Shown: positions 17,962 through 27,055 of the stretch, one piece after another
Layout: the number at the start of each line of letters is the position of its first letter
How positions within the stretch are numbered: the stretch's first letter is position 1
From: Planctomycetota bacterium
GTDB lineage: Bacteria; Planctomycetota; UBA1135; GCA-002686595
Reading direction: 5' to 3'
DNA length: 64,000 nucleotides
NCBI GenBank assembly: GCA_028278425.1
Contig: JANQEJ010000284.1
Location: 1 to 64,000 of the forward strand
Position numbers and translations under genes: made by a program
Notes under the pieces: model-generated
Database searches by the model: none
Seen by the model: only the letters and a program-made list of their open reading frames with translations
Told to the model about the DNA's origin: nothing

Positions 17962-20542
17962 CGAGTGGCGCGCCGTCGAGGAGGCCTTCCACCACGCGGT
18001 CGGGCTCGCGCCCTCCGAACGCGAAGCCTACGTCGGGAAGCTGGGAACCGAGCGACCGGACGCGGTCCCGCTGCTCCGCTCCATGCTCGAGGCGCACGAC
18101 GCGGACGAATCGCCGCTCGACGACGACGCGCCTGGAAACGCGTTTCGCGAGAAGCTCGCCAGCGAATCCGACCTGGCGGCGCCCACGATGATCGGGCGCC
18201 GCTTCGGCTCGTACCGGCTCGTCGACGTGATCAACGTGGGCGGGATGGGCACGGTGTACCTGGCGCGCCGCATCGACGATCCGGACACGCGTCCCGTGGC
18301 GATCAAGCTCCTGCGCGGCTACCTCGGCAAGGAGACACAAGAGCAGTTCGCGCGCGAGCGCCGCGCGCTCGCGCAGGTCGAGCACCCCAACATCGCCCGG
18401 TTGATCGACGGCGGGCGGACCGCGGGCGGCTCGCCGTATCTCGTGATGGAGTACGTGCGGGGAGAGCCGATCGACTGGTGGTGCAGGGGGCGCTCCGTAA
18501 GCGAGCGGCTCGCGATCTTCAAGAAGGTCTGCGCCGCGGTTCACCACGCTCACCGAAGCCTGGTCATCCACCGCGACATCAAGCCTTCCAACGTGCTCGT
18601 CAGCATCGACGGCGAGCCCAAGCTGCTCGACTTCGGCATCGCGAAGATCCTCGAGCCGGACGCCGAGGTCACGGCGACCACGCGCCGGTTCTTCACGCCG
18701 CAGTTCGCGAGCCCGGAGCAGGTCTCCGGCGAGCGCGTGACCACGTCGAGCGACGTGTACTCGCTGGGCGTCCTGCTGTTCGTGCTCCTGACCGGAAAGA
18801 AGCCGTTCGACGCCGGCACCGGATCGACCCACGAGCTCGTGCGCCGGATCTGCGAGGAAGAGCCGCCGCGTCCGAGCGCGGTCGCGCCGCCCGACCTGCG
18901 GCGCCGCCTCGCGGGCGACCTCGACAACATCGTGCTCAAGGCCCTGCGCAAGGAGCCCGAGCTCCGCTACCCGTCGGCGGACGAGCTGAGCGCGGACCTC
19001 CAGCGGCACCTGGACGGCCGGCCCGTCGAGGCGCGGAAGCCGACGGCCGCGTACCGGTTCGTCAAGTTCGTGCGGCGCAACCGCGCCGCCTGCGCGGCGG
19101 GCCTGGTGGCGATCCTCGCGGCGATCGGTGGCGTCGCGGCCACCAGCGTGCAGGCGGGCAAGGCGGAGCGCGCGGCCTCGGTGTCGCACGAGGCGATCGA
19201 GGTCATGTCGCTCCTGCTCAGCGCGTTGGATCCGAACCGCCGCGCCGAGATCTCCGCGGTCGACGCGCGCGACCGCGTCACGCGCGCGGAGGCCCTTCTC
19301 CGGGACGCCGACTTCGACGCGCTCGACGCGGGCTTCCGGATCGAGCTCCTGTCGTCCCTGGTGGAGCTGTGCATAGGACTCGAGCTCGAAGACCGGAAGC
19401 GACACTGGGCGCGCGAGCTGCTCGAGCTGGAAGAGGAGGCCCTGACCGCGGACGATCCGAAGTACGCCCTCGATCGGATCGCGTACGGCACGGTTGGCCT
19501 CCCGCTCGAGGAGCAGCTCGAGCTCCGGCGGACGTTGCACGAAGAGCTCTCGGCGACGTTCGCGGCACCACACGAGGTGCTGGCGGAATCGCTGCGCTCC
19601 CTCGGCGGCGCGCAGCGGAGCGTACGGCTCTACGAGCAGGCGGTGGAGAGCCACGCTCAGGCGGTCGCAACGGCGCGCGCCCTGGATCCGCCGCAGCCGC
19701 GCGTCCTGGTCAACTGCCTCAACTACTACGGCGCTCGGCTCTGGGACCTCGACCGGTACGCGGAGGCGGAGGTCATCCTGCGGGAGGCCACCCAGACGGT
19801 GACCGAGGCCGGCGTCGGGGACTCCTACGAGTCCGTGAGGGCGTGGAGCCTCCTCGGCTCGTTCTATCAGGACCGCGCCCGCTTCGACGAGGCGCACGAG
19901 GCGTGGGGGAAGGCGATCCAGATCCTGCGGAGACTCCTCCCGGCGGACCACCCGGGCCTCGCCGTGGCGGTCAGCGAGCACGCGCTGCTGCTCAAGGACA
20001 TGCGTCGCTACGACGAGGCCCTGGTGGCGGCGCGCGAGGCGCTCGAGAACGCCGACCGCTATGGCGCGATCTTCTACCGGAGCATCCAGGCGCGCATCAA
20101 CCTGGCGAAGGTGCTGGCGGACCGGGGCGACTACGGCGAGGCGGAGTCGGTGGCGGAAGAGGCCGTCGAGATGATGCGCGACGAAGAGCGGGACTGGCCG
20201 ATTCGGCTCCCCGTCACCCTGACGCTGCTCGGGCGCGTCCGGAACTTCCTGGGCAAGCACGCCCAGGCGGTCCCGCCGCTCGAGGAGGCGATCGCGCTCC
20301 AGGAGCGGTTCGGTCAGACCGACTGGGAGGCCGCCAAGACGCGCAGCATCCTCGGCGACGCGCTCTCCAACGTGGGCGAGCTCGACCGGGCGGAGGCACT
20401 CCTGCTCGAGAGCTTCGACGTCATCGCGGCGGACCGCGGCGAGGACCACCACCGCACCGTCGAGGCGGCGGAGCGCGTCATCGCGCACTTCGAGCGGCGC
20501 GGGATGTCCGCGGAGGCGGCGCGCTGGCGGGAGAAACTCTGA
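17951..20542 (+). CDS. Membrane Ser/Thr protein kinase with extracytoplasmic TPR region; probable CTG start
   Basis: The 863-residue protein has an N-terminal DEWRAVEEAFHHAVGLAPSE segment standard for kinases paired with this sigma subfamily, a kinase domain at about 85-350 (glycine loop VINVGGMGTVYLAR, HRDIKPSN, DFGIAK, FASPEQ), a transmembrane helix at about 380-400 (GLVAILAAIGGVAATSV) and TPR repeats to the end (YEQAVESHAQAVATA, YAEAEVILREAT, YDEALVAAREAL). No ATG, GTG or TTG precedes the conserved N-terminus in frame; the codon where Met is expected (before NPDEW) is CTG at 17951, inside the sigma gene. Initiation at CTG, helped by translational coupling, is the simplest reading. A later start would cut into the conserved region. 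Confidence 0.85.
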   Translation: MNPDEWRAVEEAFHHAVGLAPSEREAYVGKLGTERPDAVPLLRSMLEAHDADESPLDDDAPGNAFREKLASESDLAAPTMIGRRFGSYRLVDVINVGGMGTVYLARRIDDPDTRPVAIKLLRGYLGKETQEQFARERRALAQVEHPNIARLIDGGRTAGGSPYLVMEYVRGEPIDWWCRGRSVSERLAIFKKVCAAVHHAHRSLVIHRDIKPSNVLVSIDGEPKLLDFGIAKILEPDAEVTATTRRFFTPQFASPEQVSGERVTTSSDVYSLGVLLFVLLTGKKPFDAGTGSTHELVRRICEEEPPRPSAVAPPDLRRRLAGDLDNIVLKALRKEPELRYPSADELSADLQRHLDGRPVEARKPTAAYRFVKFVRRNRAACAAGLVAILAAIGGVAATSVQAGKAERAASVSHEAIEVMSLLLSALDPNRRAEISAVDARDRVTRAEALLRDADFDALDAGFRIELLSSLVELCIGLELEDRKRHWARELLELEEEALTADDPKYALDRIAYGTVGLPLEEQLELRRTLHEELSATFAAPHEVLAESLRSLGGAQRSVRLYEQAVESHAQAVATARALDPPQPRVLVNCLNYYGARLWDLDRYAEAEVILREATQTVTEAGVGDSYESVRAWSLLGSFYQDRARFDEAHEAWGKAIQILRRLLPADHPGLAVAVSEHALLLKDMRRYDEALVAAREALENADRYGAIFYRSIQARINLAKVLADRGDYGEAESVAEEAVEMMRDEERDWPIRLPVTLTLLGRVRNFLGKHAQAVPPLEEAIALQERFGQTDWEAAKTRSILGDALSNVGELDRAEALLLESFDVIAADRGEDHHRTVEAAERVIAHFERRGMSAEAARWREKL

Positions 20543-20543
20543 G

Positions 20544-21392
20544 CTAGATCCCCTGCTTCTTCAGGAAGCGGTGCGTGAGATACCGCCCCAGCACGCGGAA
20601 GAAGACGTTGCCGCTGAGATAGTTGTGCGTGATCGAGATCGTGTCGTCGAGCGAGAGGACCTGGTGCATCCACAGCGACGGGATGAAGATCATCTCGCCG
20701 GGGTGCACGACGCCGGTGACGTACTTCACCTTGGCCAGCCGCGGCCATCTCTCCAGGTCCGGCGCGTCGACGTCCGTGCCCGCGACGTAGCCGCCGTTCT
20801 GGCGCGTCTCGAGGTACACGTGCCGACGGTACTCGGGTGCCACGAAGATCCACTGCTTGCGGCCGACGATCTGGGCGTTCCAGGAGTGCGAGCCCCACAG
20901 GTCGTAGTGCAGCTTCGTGAAGGCGCCCTTCGGTCCGATCAGAACGCCGTGCGGCTCGGGCAGGACGTCGAACGGAAAGCGCTTGGTGTAGAACCAGTCT
21001 GTGCCGAAGTGCTCCGGCACCTCGTAGTACCGCTGTAGGTCCGGGCGCGTTTCCTTGTAGTACCAGCCCTCCATGTAGAGCGGCGGCTTCCCCTCCTCGC
21101 CCGCGCCGAGCTCGTGCATGCGGTCGACGTACTCGCCGAGCGGCATGTAGCGCTTCTCGCCGAAACAGCGCCCCACCGGGACCTCCGCGTCGCCGTAGTG
21201 CTCGCGGAAGAAGTCGGTGCTCCACTCCTTCATCGCGGGCCAGTCGTCGATCAGGCCCTCGAGGATCACCGGCCGCGGGTTCCGGTGGAACTCCTCGTAG
21301 AACTCCGCCGGCGAGGGGCGGCGCAGGCGCTCGATGTCGCCCAGGCAGCGGACCTGGTTCGCGGGCGCGGGCTTGGCCGGGGTCATCGGCAT
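20544..21392 (-). CDS. Cupin-like/JmjC-type 2-oxoglutarate-dependent oxygenase
   Basis: The 282-residue protein resembles the cupin_8/JmjC family (FIH-like hydroxylases). It begins with the family pattern FYEEFHRNPRPVILEGLIDDWPA, and the iron ligands fit HYD in FTKLHYDLWGSHSWN and the distal His in FIPSLWMHQVLSL. The 2-oxoglutarate-binding Lys may be in GRKQWIFVAP. It should hydroxylate a protein or small molecule; the substrate is not known. The stop lies one base from the stop of the convergent kinase gene, leaving no room for a separate terminator. ATG 21392 and ATG 21386 are both possible starts. Confidence 0.8.
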   Translation of the reverse strand: MPMTPAKPAPANQVRCLGDIERLRRPSPAEFYEEFHRNPRPVILEGLIDDWPAMKEWSTDFFREHYGDAEVPVGRCFGEKRYMPLGEYVDRMHELGAGEEGKPPLYMEGWYYKETRPDLQRYYEVPEHFGTDWFYTKRFPFDVLPEPHGVLIGPKGAFTKLHYDLWGSHSWNAQIVGRKQWIFVAPEYRRHVYLETRQNGGYVAGTDVDAPDLERWPRLAKVKYVTGVVHPGEMIFIPSLWMHQVLSLDDTISITHNYLSGNVFFRVLGRYLTHRFLKKQGI

Positions 21393-21426
21393 CGGAGCGT
21401 CTCTATCGGCACGACCGCGCCCGAAA

Positions 21427-23070
21427 CTACGGACAGCCGGGAATCGCGTCGCCGATGCGCACGCGCAGGCCGTCGGTCAGCTCCAGGAAACCGGCGAGCG
21501 GGCCGCCGGCGAAGTTCACGCCGGCGCACTGGACGTTCAGATGGGTTCCCTCCAGCGAGGGCTGGCTCGGAACGGGCGTCGCGTAGGTCGCGACGCCGCT
21601 TCCGTCGCTCGTCGTCGTCGCGACGAAGGCGCCGACGCCGGGCGGGCCGCCGAACCACTGGGTGCAACCGCCGCCGAGCGAAAGGGAGCCGTCGAGCGCG
21701 CTCGCGACCAGGACGTGCGGTTGGCCGGGGACGTTCCCCGAGGAGCCCAAGCCGAAGGTGGAGTTGCCGATCGTCGCCCGGGCCGGGTTGCCGGTGGCGT
21801 AGAGGGTCGGCGGCGAGCCGGACGCGGCGCAGCCCGGCCCGAGGTATTCGTTGTAGAGCCCCTCCGGCACCTGAGCCGACACGGCGAGGGAGCTCAGGCC
21901 GGGGCCGGGATCGTGCTGCCCCAGGTCGACCGAGCCGGCTACCGGCGCGGCGTCGCTGTCGAACCAGAAGTTGTAGAGCGTGTTCCAGCGCAGCGGGTTG
22001 TCGGCGGTCGAGTACGTCACCGCGGTCGGTCCCACGCTCACCGACCAGTCGTTGCCCGGGTCGTCGTCCACGTCGTGGAAGCCCGCGTCGAAGATCCGCG
22101 CGCCGTCGCAGATCGGGATCGCGAAGGAGCCGACGCCGCGGTCGTTGTCGCGGTTGTGGACGGCGTACTCGTAGCGGTACTTGCCCTCGACCGGGCCCGT
22201 CACCTTGACGCCGACGTACACGCGGCCGTCGTCGTTGCCGTTCTTCGCCGAGCTCACGGTCGCGCCCACCCAGCGGTTCAGCACCGAGCCCTGGATCATC
22301 GGACCCGACGAGGGAGTGGACCACTCGAACCCGTTCCAGAACGGAGCGAACCGGCGGCTGCCCCAGTTGTTCTCGCGGTCCGCTTCCGGCTCGCCGCGGA
22401 CGACGTACTGGGACTGGTAGTAGAAGGTCGCGCCCGAGACGTCCAGCTCCTGGTCGCTGACGTTGATGCGGTGCCCCACGGGGTTCAGCGCCTGCGCCAT
22501 CGCGAACGTCAGGCTGCGGAGGCCGTCGCAATCCGCGGGCGGCGCGACCGCGGGCTCTCCCATGTCGAAGTGCGAGCAGAACTTGCTCCACTCGCCGAGC
22601 CAGGGGTCGATCTCGTCCGGCGGACCCAGCCAGTAATGGTCGCCGTTCGTGGTGGTACTGTAGGTGTCCGAGCAGCCGAGGCCGAGCACGGATCCGCCGC
22701 CTCCGGGAGGCTCCTGGCACGTGTCGCAGAAGCTCGAGGTCTGCGCGTTGAAGGCGTGCTTGACGTAACTGCGGTCGGAGATCTGCTCCATGCGCCCGTC
22801 GAGCTCCCGCGCGACCAGGAAGGCGATGAAGGGATGGTCCTCCTGCATCGGCGCGAGCCACGTCACCTTGACCGTGCCCTTGTTGCAGACGGTCACGGTG
22901 AGGGCGAAGCCGTTGTTGCCGAACGGGAACGAGCCCTCCCGTCCGAGCGCCTCGACCTTGGGCATCGACGCCATCTGGACGTCCAGGCCGGGGATCTCGT
23001 TCGCTTGGGAGGCGCCCACCGACGCAAGGCCGGGAAGCGCGACGAGGGTGAGAAGCTGAAGCCGTTTCAT
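21427..23070 (-). CDS. Secreted protein of the three-member paralogous family, copy 1
   Basis: The 547-residue secreted protein begins MKRLQLLTLVALPGLASVGASQANEIPG, with cleavage likely after Ala-Ser-Gln or nearby. Shared family blocks are QEDHPFIAFLVARELDGR, SFCDTCQEPPGGGGSVLGL, CSDTYS, DPWLGEW, NGNDDGRVYVGVKVTGP, NFWFDSDAAPV and the C-terminal LTDGLRVRIGDAIPGCP. The Cys-x2-Cys and Gly-Cys-Ser pairs suggest disulfides or metal binding. I recognise no enzyme motif. ATG 23070 was preferred to ATG 23085 because it begins the signal peptide. It lies 5 bases downstream of copy 2, so both are on one transcript. See copies at 23076-24710 and 28138-29781. Confidence 0.75.
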   Translation of the reverse strand: MKRLQLLTLVALPGLASVGASQANEIPGLDVQMASMPKVEALGREGSFPFGNNGFALTVTVCNKGTVKVTWLAPMQEDHPFIAFLVARELDGRMEQISDRSYVKHAFNAQTSSFCDTCQEPPGGGGSVLGLGCSDTYSTTTNGDHYWLGPPDEIDPWLGEWSKFCSHFDMGEPAVAPPADCDGLRSLTFAMAQALNPVGHRINVSDQELDVSGATFYYQSQYVVRGEPEADRENNWGSRRFAPFWNGFEWSTPSSGPMIQGSVLNRWVGATVSSAKNGNDDGRVYVGVKVTGPVEGKYRYEYAVHNRDNDRGVGSFAIPICDGARIFDAGFHDVDDDPGNDWSVSVGPTAVTYSTADNPLRWNTLYNFWFDSDAAPVAGSVDLGQHDPGPGLSSLAVSAQVPEGLYNEYLGPGCAASGSPPTLYATGNPARATIGNSTFGLGSSGNVPGQPHVLVASALDGSLSLGGGCTQWFGGPPGVGAFVATTTSDGSGVATYATPVPSQPSLEGTHLNVQCAGVNFAGGPLAGFLELTDGLRVRIGDAIPGCP

Positions 23071-23075
23071 TTTCG

Positions 23076-24710
23076 CTACGGGCATCCGGGGATGGCGTCG
23101 CCCAGCCGGACGCGCAGGCCGTCGGTCAACTCGAACACGCCGGCGAACGGGCCGCCCGACGGATTGACGCCGGCGCCCTGGACGTTGACGTGGGTGCCCT
23201 CGAACGAGGGCGAGCTCGGCACCGGCGCGGCGTAGCTCGCCACGCCGCCGGCGTCGCTCGTCGTCGCGGCGAGGATCACCGCGCCCGACCCGAGGCCGCC
23301 GCCGAACCACTGCGTGCACCCGCCGCCGAGCGCGACGGAACCGTCGAAGGCTCCCGCGACGAGCACGTGCAGTTGGCCGGGCACGTTGCCGGAGGAGCCG
23401 ATCCCAAACGTCGGGTTGCCGAGCGTCGCCTGCGCCGGGTCACCGGTCGCGTAGAGGCTCGGCGCCGCGCCGGCGGCGCACCCGTCGCCGAGGAACACGT
23501 TGTACAAGCCCTCGGGCGTCGGCACCGACACCGCGAGCGAGCTCAAGCCCGCGCCGGGGTCGTGCTGGCCGAGGTCGACCGATCCGCTCACCGGCGCCGC
23601 GTCGCTGTCGAACCAGAAGTTGTAGAGGCTGTTCCAGCGCACGGGGTTCGTCGCGGTGGAGTAGGTCACCGCGGTCGCCCCGACGTTGACGCTCCAGTCG
23701 TTGGCCGGATCGTCGTCGATGTCGCGGAAGCCGGCGTCGAAGATCCGCGCGCCGCTGCAGATCGGGATCGAGAAGGACCCGACGCCGCGGTGGTTGTCGC
23801 GGTTGTGGACCACGTATTCGTAACGGTAGCGGCCTTCGGTAGGACCGGTGACCTTGACCGCGACGTAGACGCGGCCGTCGTCGTTGCCGTTCTTCTCCGA
23901 GCCGATCGTCGCGCCGTCCCACTGCAGGAGCACGCTCCCCTCCTGCATGAAGCCGATGCTCTGCGCCGCCCAGATCTGAAAGAGCGGCGACCAGCTCGGG
24001 ATGAACTCCTTCGAGCCCCAGTTGTTCTCGCGGTCGGCCTCCGGCTCGCCGCGCACGACGTAGTAGGCCTGGTAGAAGTACCGCGCCGTGGGCTCGCTCA
24101 GCTCCTGGTCCGTGACGTTGATGCGGTGGCCGACCGGGTCGAGCGCGTCCGCCATCGCCACGGTCAAGCTGCGGAGGCCGTCGCAGTCCTGTGGCGGCGA
24201 CACAGCGGGCTCGCCGCGGTCGAAGTGCGAGCAGTTCCTGTCCCACTCGCCCAGCCAGGGGTCGATCTCCGACGCCGGGCCGAGCCAGTAGTTGTCGCCG
24301 TTGTTCAGCACGCTGTAGGTGTCCGAGCAGCCCAGGCCGAGCACCGATCCCCCACCGCCGGGGGGCTCCTGGCAGGTGTCGCAGTAGTCGTCGGTCAGCG
24401 CGAAGAAGCCGTGCTTCACGTAGCTGTAGTCGGAGATCTGCTCGAACCGCCCGTCGAGCTCGCGCGCGATCAGGAACGAGATGAAGGGGTGGTCCTCCAG
24501 CATCGGCGCGAGCCACGGCACCTTGACCGAGCCCTTGTTGCAGGCGGTGCTCGCGAGGGCGATCCCGTTGTTGCCGAACGGGTACGTGCCCTCGTGGCCC
24601 AGCGGCTTGAGCTGGTCCATCTTGCCGAGGGCCACGTCGGTGCCCGGGATGACGTTGGCCTGCGCGGCGGCCGCGGACGCGAGGACGACGAGAGCGAGGG
24701 GCGCTTTCAT
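23076..24710 (-). CDS. Secreted protein of the three-member paralogous family, copy 2
   Basis: The 544-residue protein has a signal peptide (MKAPLALVVLASAAAAQA) and the same blocks as copies 1 and 3: LEDHPFISFLIARELDGR, DYCDTCQEPPGGGGSVLGL, NNGDNYWLGP, DPWLGEWDRNCSHFD, NGNDDGRVYVAVKVTGP, NFWFDSDAAPVSGSVDLGQ and LTDGLRVRLGDAIPGCP. It is closer to copy 1 in the second half (GLSSLAVS, GCAAGAAP) and to copy 3 near the N-terminus (SYVKHGFFALTD). The whole length is beta-rich and cysteine-bearing, as for a secreted or surface protein. Function is unknown. Its start is only 10 bases downstream of the antiporter stop at 24721, so transcription may enter from that gene. Confidence 0.75.
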   Translation of the reverse strand: MKAPLALVVLASAAAAQANVIPGTDVALGKMDQLKPLGHEGTYPFGNNGIALASTACNKGSVKVPWLAPMLEDHPFISFLIARELDGRFEQISDYSYVKHGFFALTDDYCDTCQEPPGGGGSVLGLGCSDTYSVLNNGDNYWLGPASEIDPWLGEWDRNCSHFDRGEPAVSPPQDCDGLRSLTVAMADALDPVGHRINVTDQELSEPTARYFYQAYYVVRGEPEADRENNWGSKEFIPSWSPLFQIWAAQSIGFMQEGSVLLQWDGATIGSEKNGNDDGRVYVAVKVTGPTEGRYRYEYVVHNRDNHRGVGSFSIPICSGARIFDAGFRDIDDDPANDWSVNVGATAVTYSTATNPVRWNSLYNFWFDSDAAPVSGSVDLGQHDPGAGLSSLAVSVPTPEGLYNVFLGDGCAAGAAPSLYATGDPAQATLGNPTFGIGSSGNVPGQLHVLVAGAFDGSVALGGGCTQWFGGGLGSGAVILAATTSDAGGVASYAAPVPSSPSFEGTHVNVQGAGVNPSGGPFAGVFELTDGLRVRLGDAIPGCP

Positions 24711-24720
24711 GCGCCCAATG

Positions 24721-26496
24721 TTACCCCCCTGCGTCCCAGACGAGGTGGACCAAGGTCTCCCCGGGCTTCGGGTCAGGCTCCGCCTCGGCGGTGAACACGC
24801 GCAGACGCCCTTCCGCGAGGGCGAAGAGCGGAATCGCGTGGTCGCCGTGACGTTCTCGAAAGGCCGCGTAGTCGAACTCTTCGGTGAGCGGCGTCGCCTT
24901 CACCACCGCGCCGGCGCGGTAACGCGCGTTGAGATCCCAGAAGGAGAGCCCTTTTTCAAAAAGGACACGGCCGCGCAGGTGGGCGGACATCTCCTGGCCG
25001 GCGGCGGCCTCCTCCGGGGACGGGGCGAGCTGGTACACCTCGGAGCGGCCGAAGGTGGACGTGAACTCGAGCGCGGTCAGGGCGTTGACCTCGTCGTTCG
25101 ACGTCATCGCCAGGATCCTCCCGATCCCGCCCAGGTCGCAGCCGTGCAGCTCCTCCGAGAGCACGTTGCCGTGCCAGACCGGGAGGCCCTCCAGGCGGGC
25201 CGCGCGGACGTTCTCGCGATTCGTGTCCACGAGGAGCACGTCGAACCCCTGATCGCGCAGCACCGCCGCGACCGCGCGGCCCCACCCGTGCGCGCCCACG
25301 ATGAGGACGCCCTCCGGGTGCGACCGGGACAGTCCGAGCAGGCGCGCGAGCGGCCCCGCGGTCAGCCCGTACACGGCCACGGTGGCCACGATGACGAGGA
25401 ACATCACGGAGACCAGGCGCTCGGGCTCGGGATAGAGGCTCTGCTCGAGCTCGATCGCGAAGACCGAAGCCACCGCGGCGGCGACGATGCCGCGCGGCGC
25501 CATCCAGGAGACGAAGACCTTCTCGCGCCAGCTCAGCCCGGTCCGCAGAGTGGCGACGAACACGCTCGCCGGACGCACGACCAGGATCAGGAGCCCGACG
25601 AAGAGGAAGCTCTGCAGGTCGGGCTGCAGGAACGCCGCGGCGGGGACCCGCGCGGACAGCAGGATGAAGAGCGACGAGATCAGGAGCACCCGCAGGTTCT
25701 CCTTGAACTCGAGGATGTGCTCGATCGCCACGAAGCGCTGGTTGGCGAGCACGACGCCCATCACGGTCACCGCCAGGAGCCCGGTCTCGTGCAGGACGGC
25801 GTTGGACGCGACGAAGGAGGCGATGCCGAGCGCCAGCGCCACGGGATTCTGCAGGTAGTCGGGCACCAGGAAGCGGCGCATCAGGAGGACCAGCGCGCCG
25901 GCGGCGAGCGCGCCGAAGAGGCCGCCGACGATCGCCGCCGTCAGCGCGCCCGCGACGGCGGCGAAGACGGCCTGCTCGGCGTCGGCGAGCACGATCCCGC
26001 GGAACACGAGCACGGCCACGATCGCGCCGATCGGGTCGTTGACGATCCCCTCCCAGCGGATCACGGCGGCGACCGAACCGCTCGGCCGCACGTGGCGCAG
26101 GAGCGGCAGGATGACGGTCGGCCCGGTGACGATCAGGATCGCTCCGAGGAGCAGCGCGAGCCCCGGCTCGAAACCGAGGACGTAGTGCGCGGCGAGCGTC
26201 ACGCCGCCCCAGGTCAGCGGCGCGCCAAAGAGGATCAGGTTCCGCGTCGCGGCGCGCACGCCGGCGAGCTCGCGAAACCGCAGCGACATCCCGCCCTCGA
26301 GCAGGATGACGGCCACCGCAAGCGACACGACGGGGAACAGCGCGTCGCCGAAGAGCTCATCGGGATCGAGCCATCCCGTCGCCGGTCCGGCCAGAAAGCC
26401 GATCAGGAGCAGGAGCAGGATCGACGGCAGGCGCAGCTTCCACGCCAGGAGCTGCGCGGCGACGCCGAGCACAAGGATGGCGGCAATGCCGACCAT
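24721..26496 (-). CDS. Cation:proton antiporter (CPA family) with C-terminal TrkA-N/RCK domain
   Basis: The 591-residue membrane protein has about 12 hydrophobic helices over residues 1-390, with the CPA signatures ILLLLLIGFLAGPATGWL, VAVILLEGGMSLRF, GAILIVTGPTVILPLL and WEGIVNDPIGA; the Asn-Asp pair in VNDP is the usual ion-binding motif. After about residue 395 a Rossmann TrkA-N domain follows (EGVLIVGAHGWGRAVAAVL, VLLVDTNRENVRAA), then a TrkA-C-like tail. It should exchange Na+ or K+ for protons and be gated by nucleotide. It sits between paralogous secreted genes, and copy 2 starts 10 bases after its stop. The ATG is at 26496. Confidence 0.92.
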   Translation of the reverse strand: MVGIAAILVLGVAAQLLAWKLRLPSILLLLLIGFLAGPATGWLDPDELFGDALFPVVSLAVAVILLEGGMSLRFRELAGVRAATRNLILFGAPLTWGGVTLAAHYVLGFEPGLALLLGAILIVTGPTVILPLLRHVRPSGSVAAVIRWEGIVNDPIGAIVAVLVFRGIVLADAEQAVFAAVAGALTAAIVGGLFGALAAGALVLLMRRFLVPDYLQNPVALALGIASFVASNAVLHETGLLAVTVMGVVLANQRFVAIEHILEFKENLRVLLISSLFILLSARVPAAAFLQPDLQSFLFVGLLILVVRPASVFVATLRTGLSWREKVFVSWMAPRGIVAAAVASVFAIELEQSLYPEPERLVSVMFLVIVATVAVYGLTAGPLARLLGLSRSHPEGVLIVGAHGWGRAVAAVLRDQGFDVLLVDTNRENVRAARLEGLPVWHGNVLSEELHGCDLGGIGRILAMTSNDEVNALTALEFTSTFGRSEVYQLAPSPEEAAAGQEMSAHLRGRVLFEKGLSFWDLNARYRAGAVVKATPLTEEFDYAAFRERHGDHAIPLFALAEGRLRVFTAEAEPDPKPGETLVHLVWDAGG

Positions 26497-26582
26497 GGGC
26501 GCGCAAAGCTAAGCAGATGGACGGTCCAACGGAAAGGGGGGTGGGGTCGGGCGCGCAGCTAATGATCCGCTCTGCGAGAATG

Positions 26583-26943
26583 CTAACGACCCCGTGCAGC
26601 CCCTGCGCGCCCTCGCCGCACGAGGAGGGATGTGACCAGGCCGGTCACTACCAGCACCGTGACGAGCGGCAAGGCCTGGAAGGCGAGCATTGGACCCGTA
26701 CCTTCGTTCGAGTCGATTCGCGCACCTGCCGGCTCGGGGAAGCCCGCGAACAGGTGTACAGCTCCCGTTGAAGAGATACACCGCCCCCGCCGCGGCAACG
26801 GCGACCAACGCGTCGGTGTCTCTTGGACCCCCGACAATCACGTTGTTGCCGGCGGTCGCGATGGCTTGGCCGAAACCGTCGGTCGTGGTGATGGTTCGCC
26901 GTCCCCGCGATTCTGGTACTGGTGCCACACGATCGTGCCGCAT
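26583..26943 (-). pseudogene. Decayed FG-GAP-repeat secreted protein with C-terminal membrane anchor
   Basis: Reading the minus strand, one frame (26943 down to about 26763) encodes a typical FG-GAP unit, TTDGFGQAIATAGNNVIVGG then AGAVYLFNG. Immediately after, a second frame continues with TGAVHLFAGFPEPAG and ends in a hydrophobic anchor and basic tail, ALPLVTVLVVTGLVTSLLVRRGR, stopping at 26583. Neither frame has a proper N-terminus. The simplest reading is the 3' end of a secreted FG-GAP gene that suffered a deletion or frameshift near 26760 and lost its 5' part. A sequencing or assembly error cannot be excluded. Confidence 0.45.
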
Positions 26944-27055
26944 CCACGAGTTTCCCGGGGATGGTCCGGTTCATTGTGTCCACTCGAGATCCTGAAGTCG
27001 GGTGCGGTCGCATGCGTGAGCGAGGGAGTCAATTTCACCGAGAAAGAGTGTCGAT

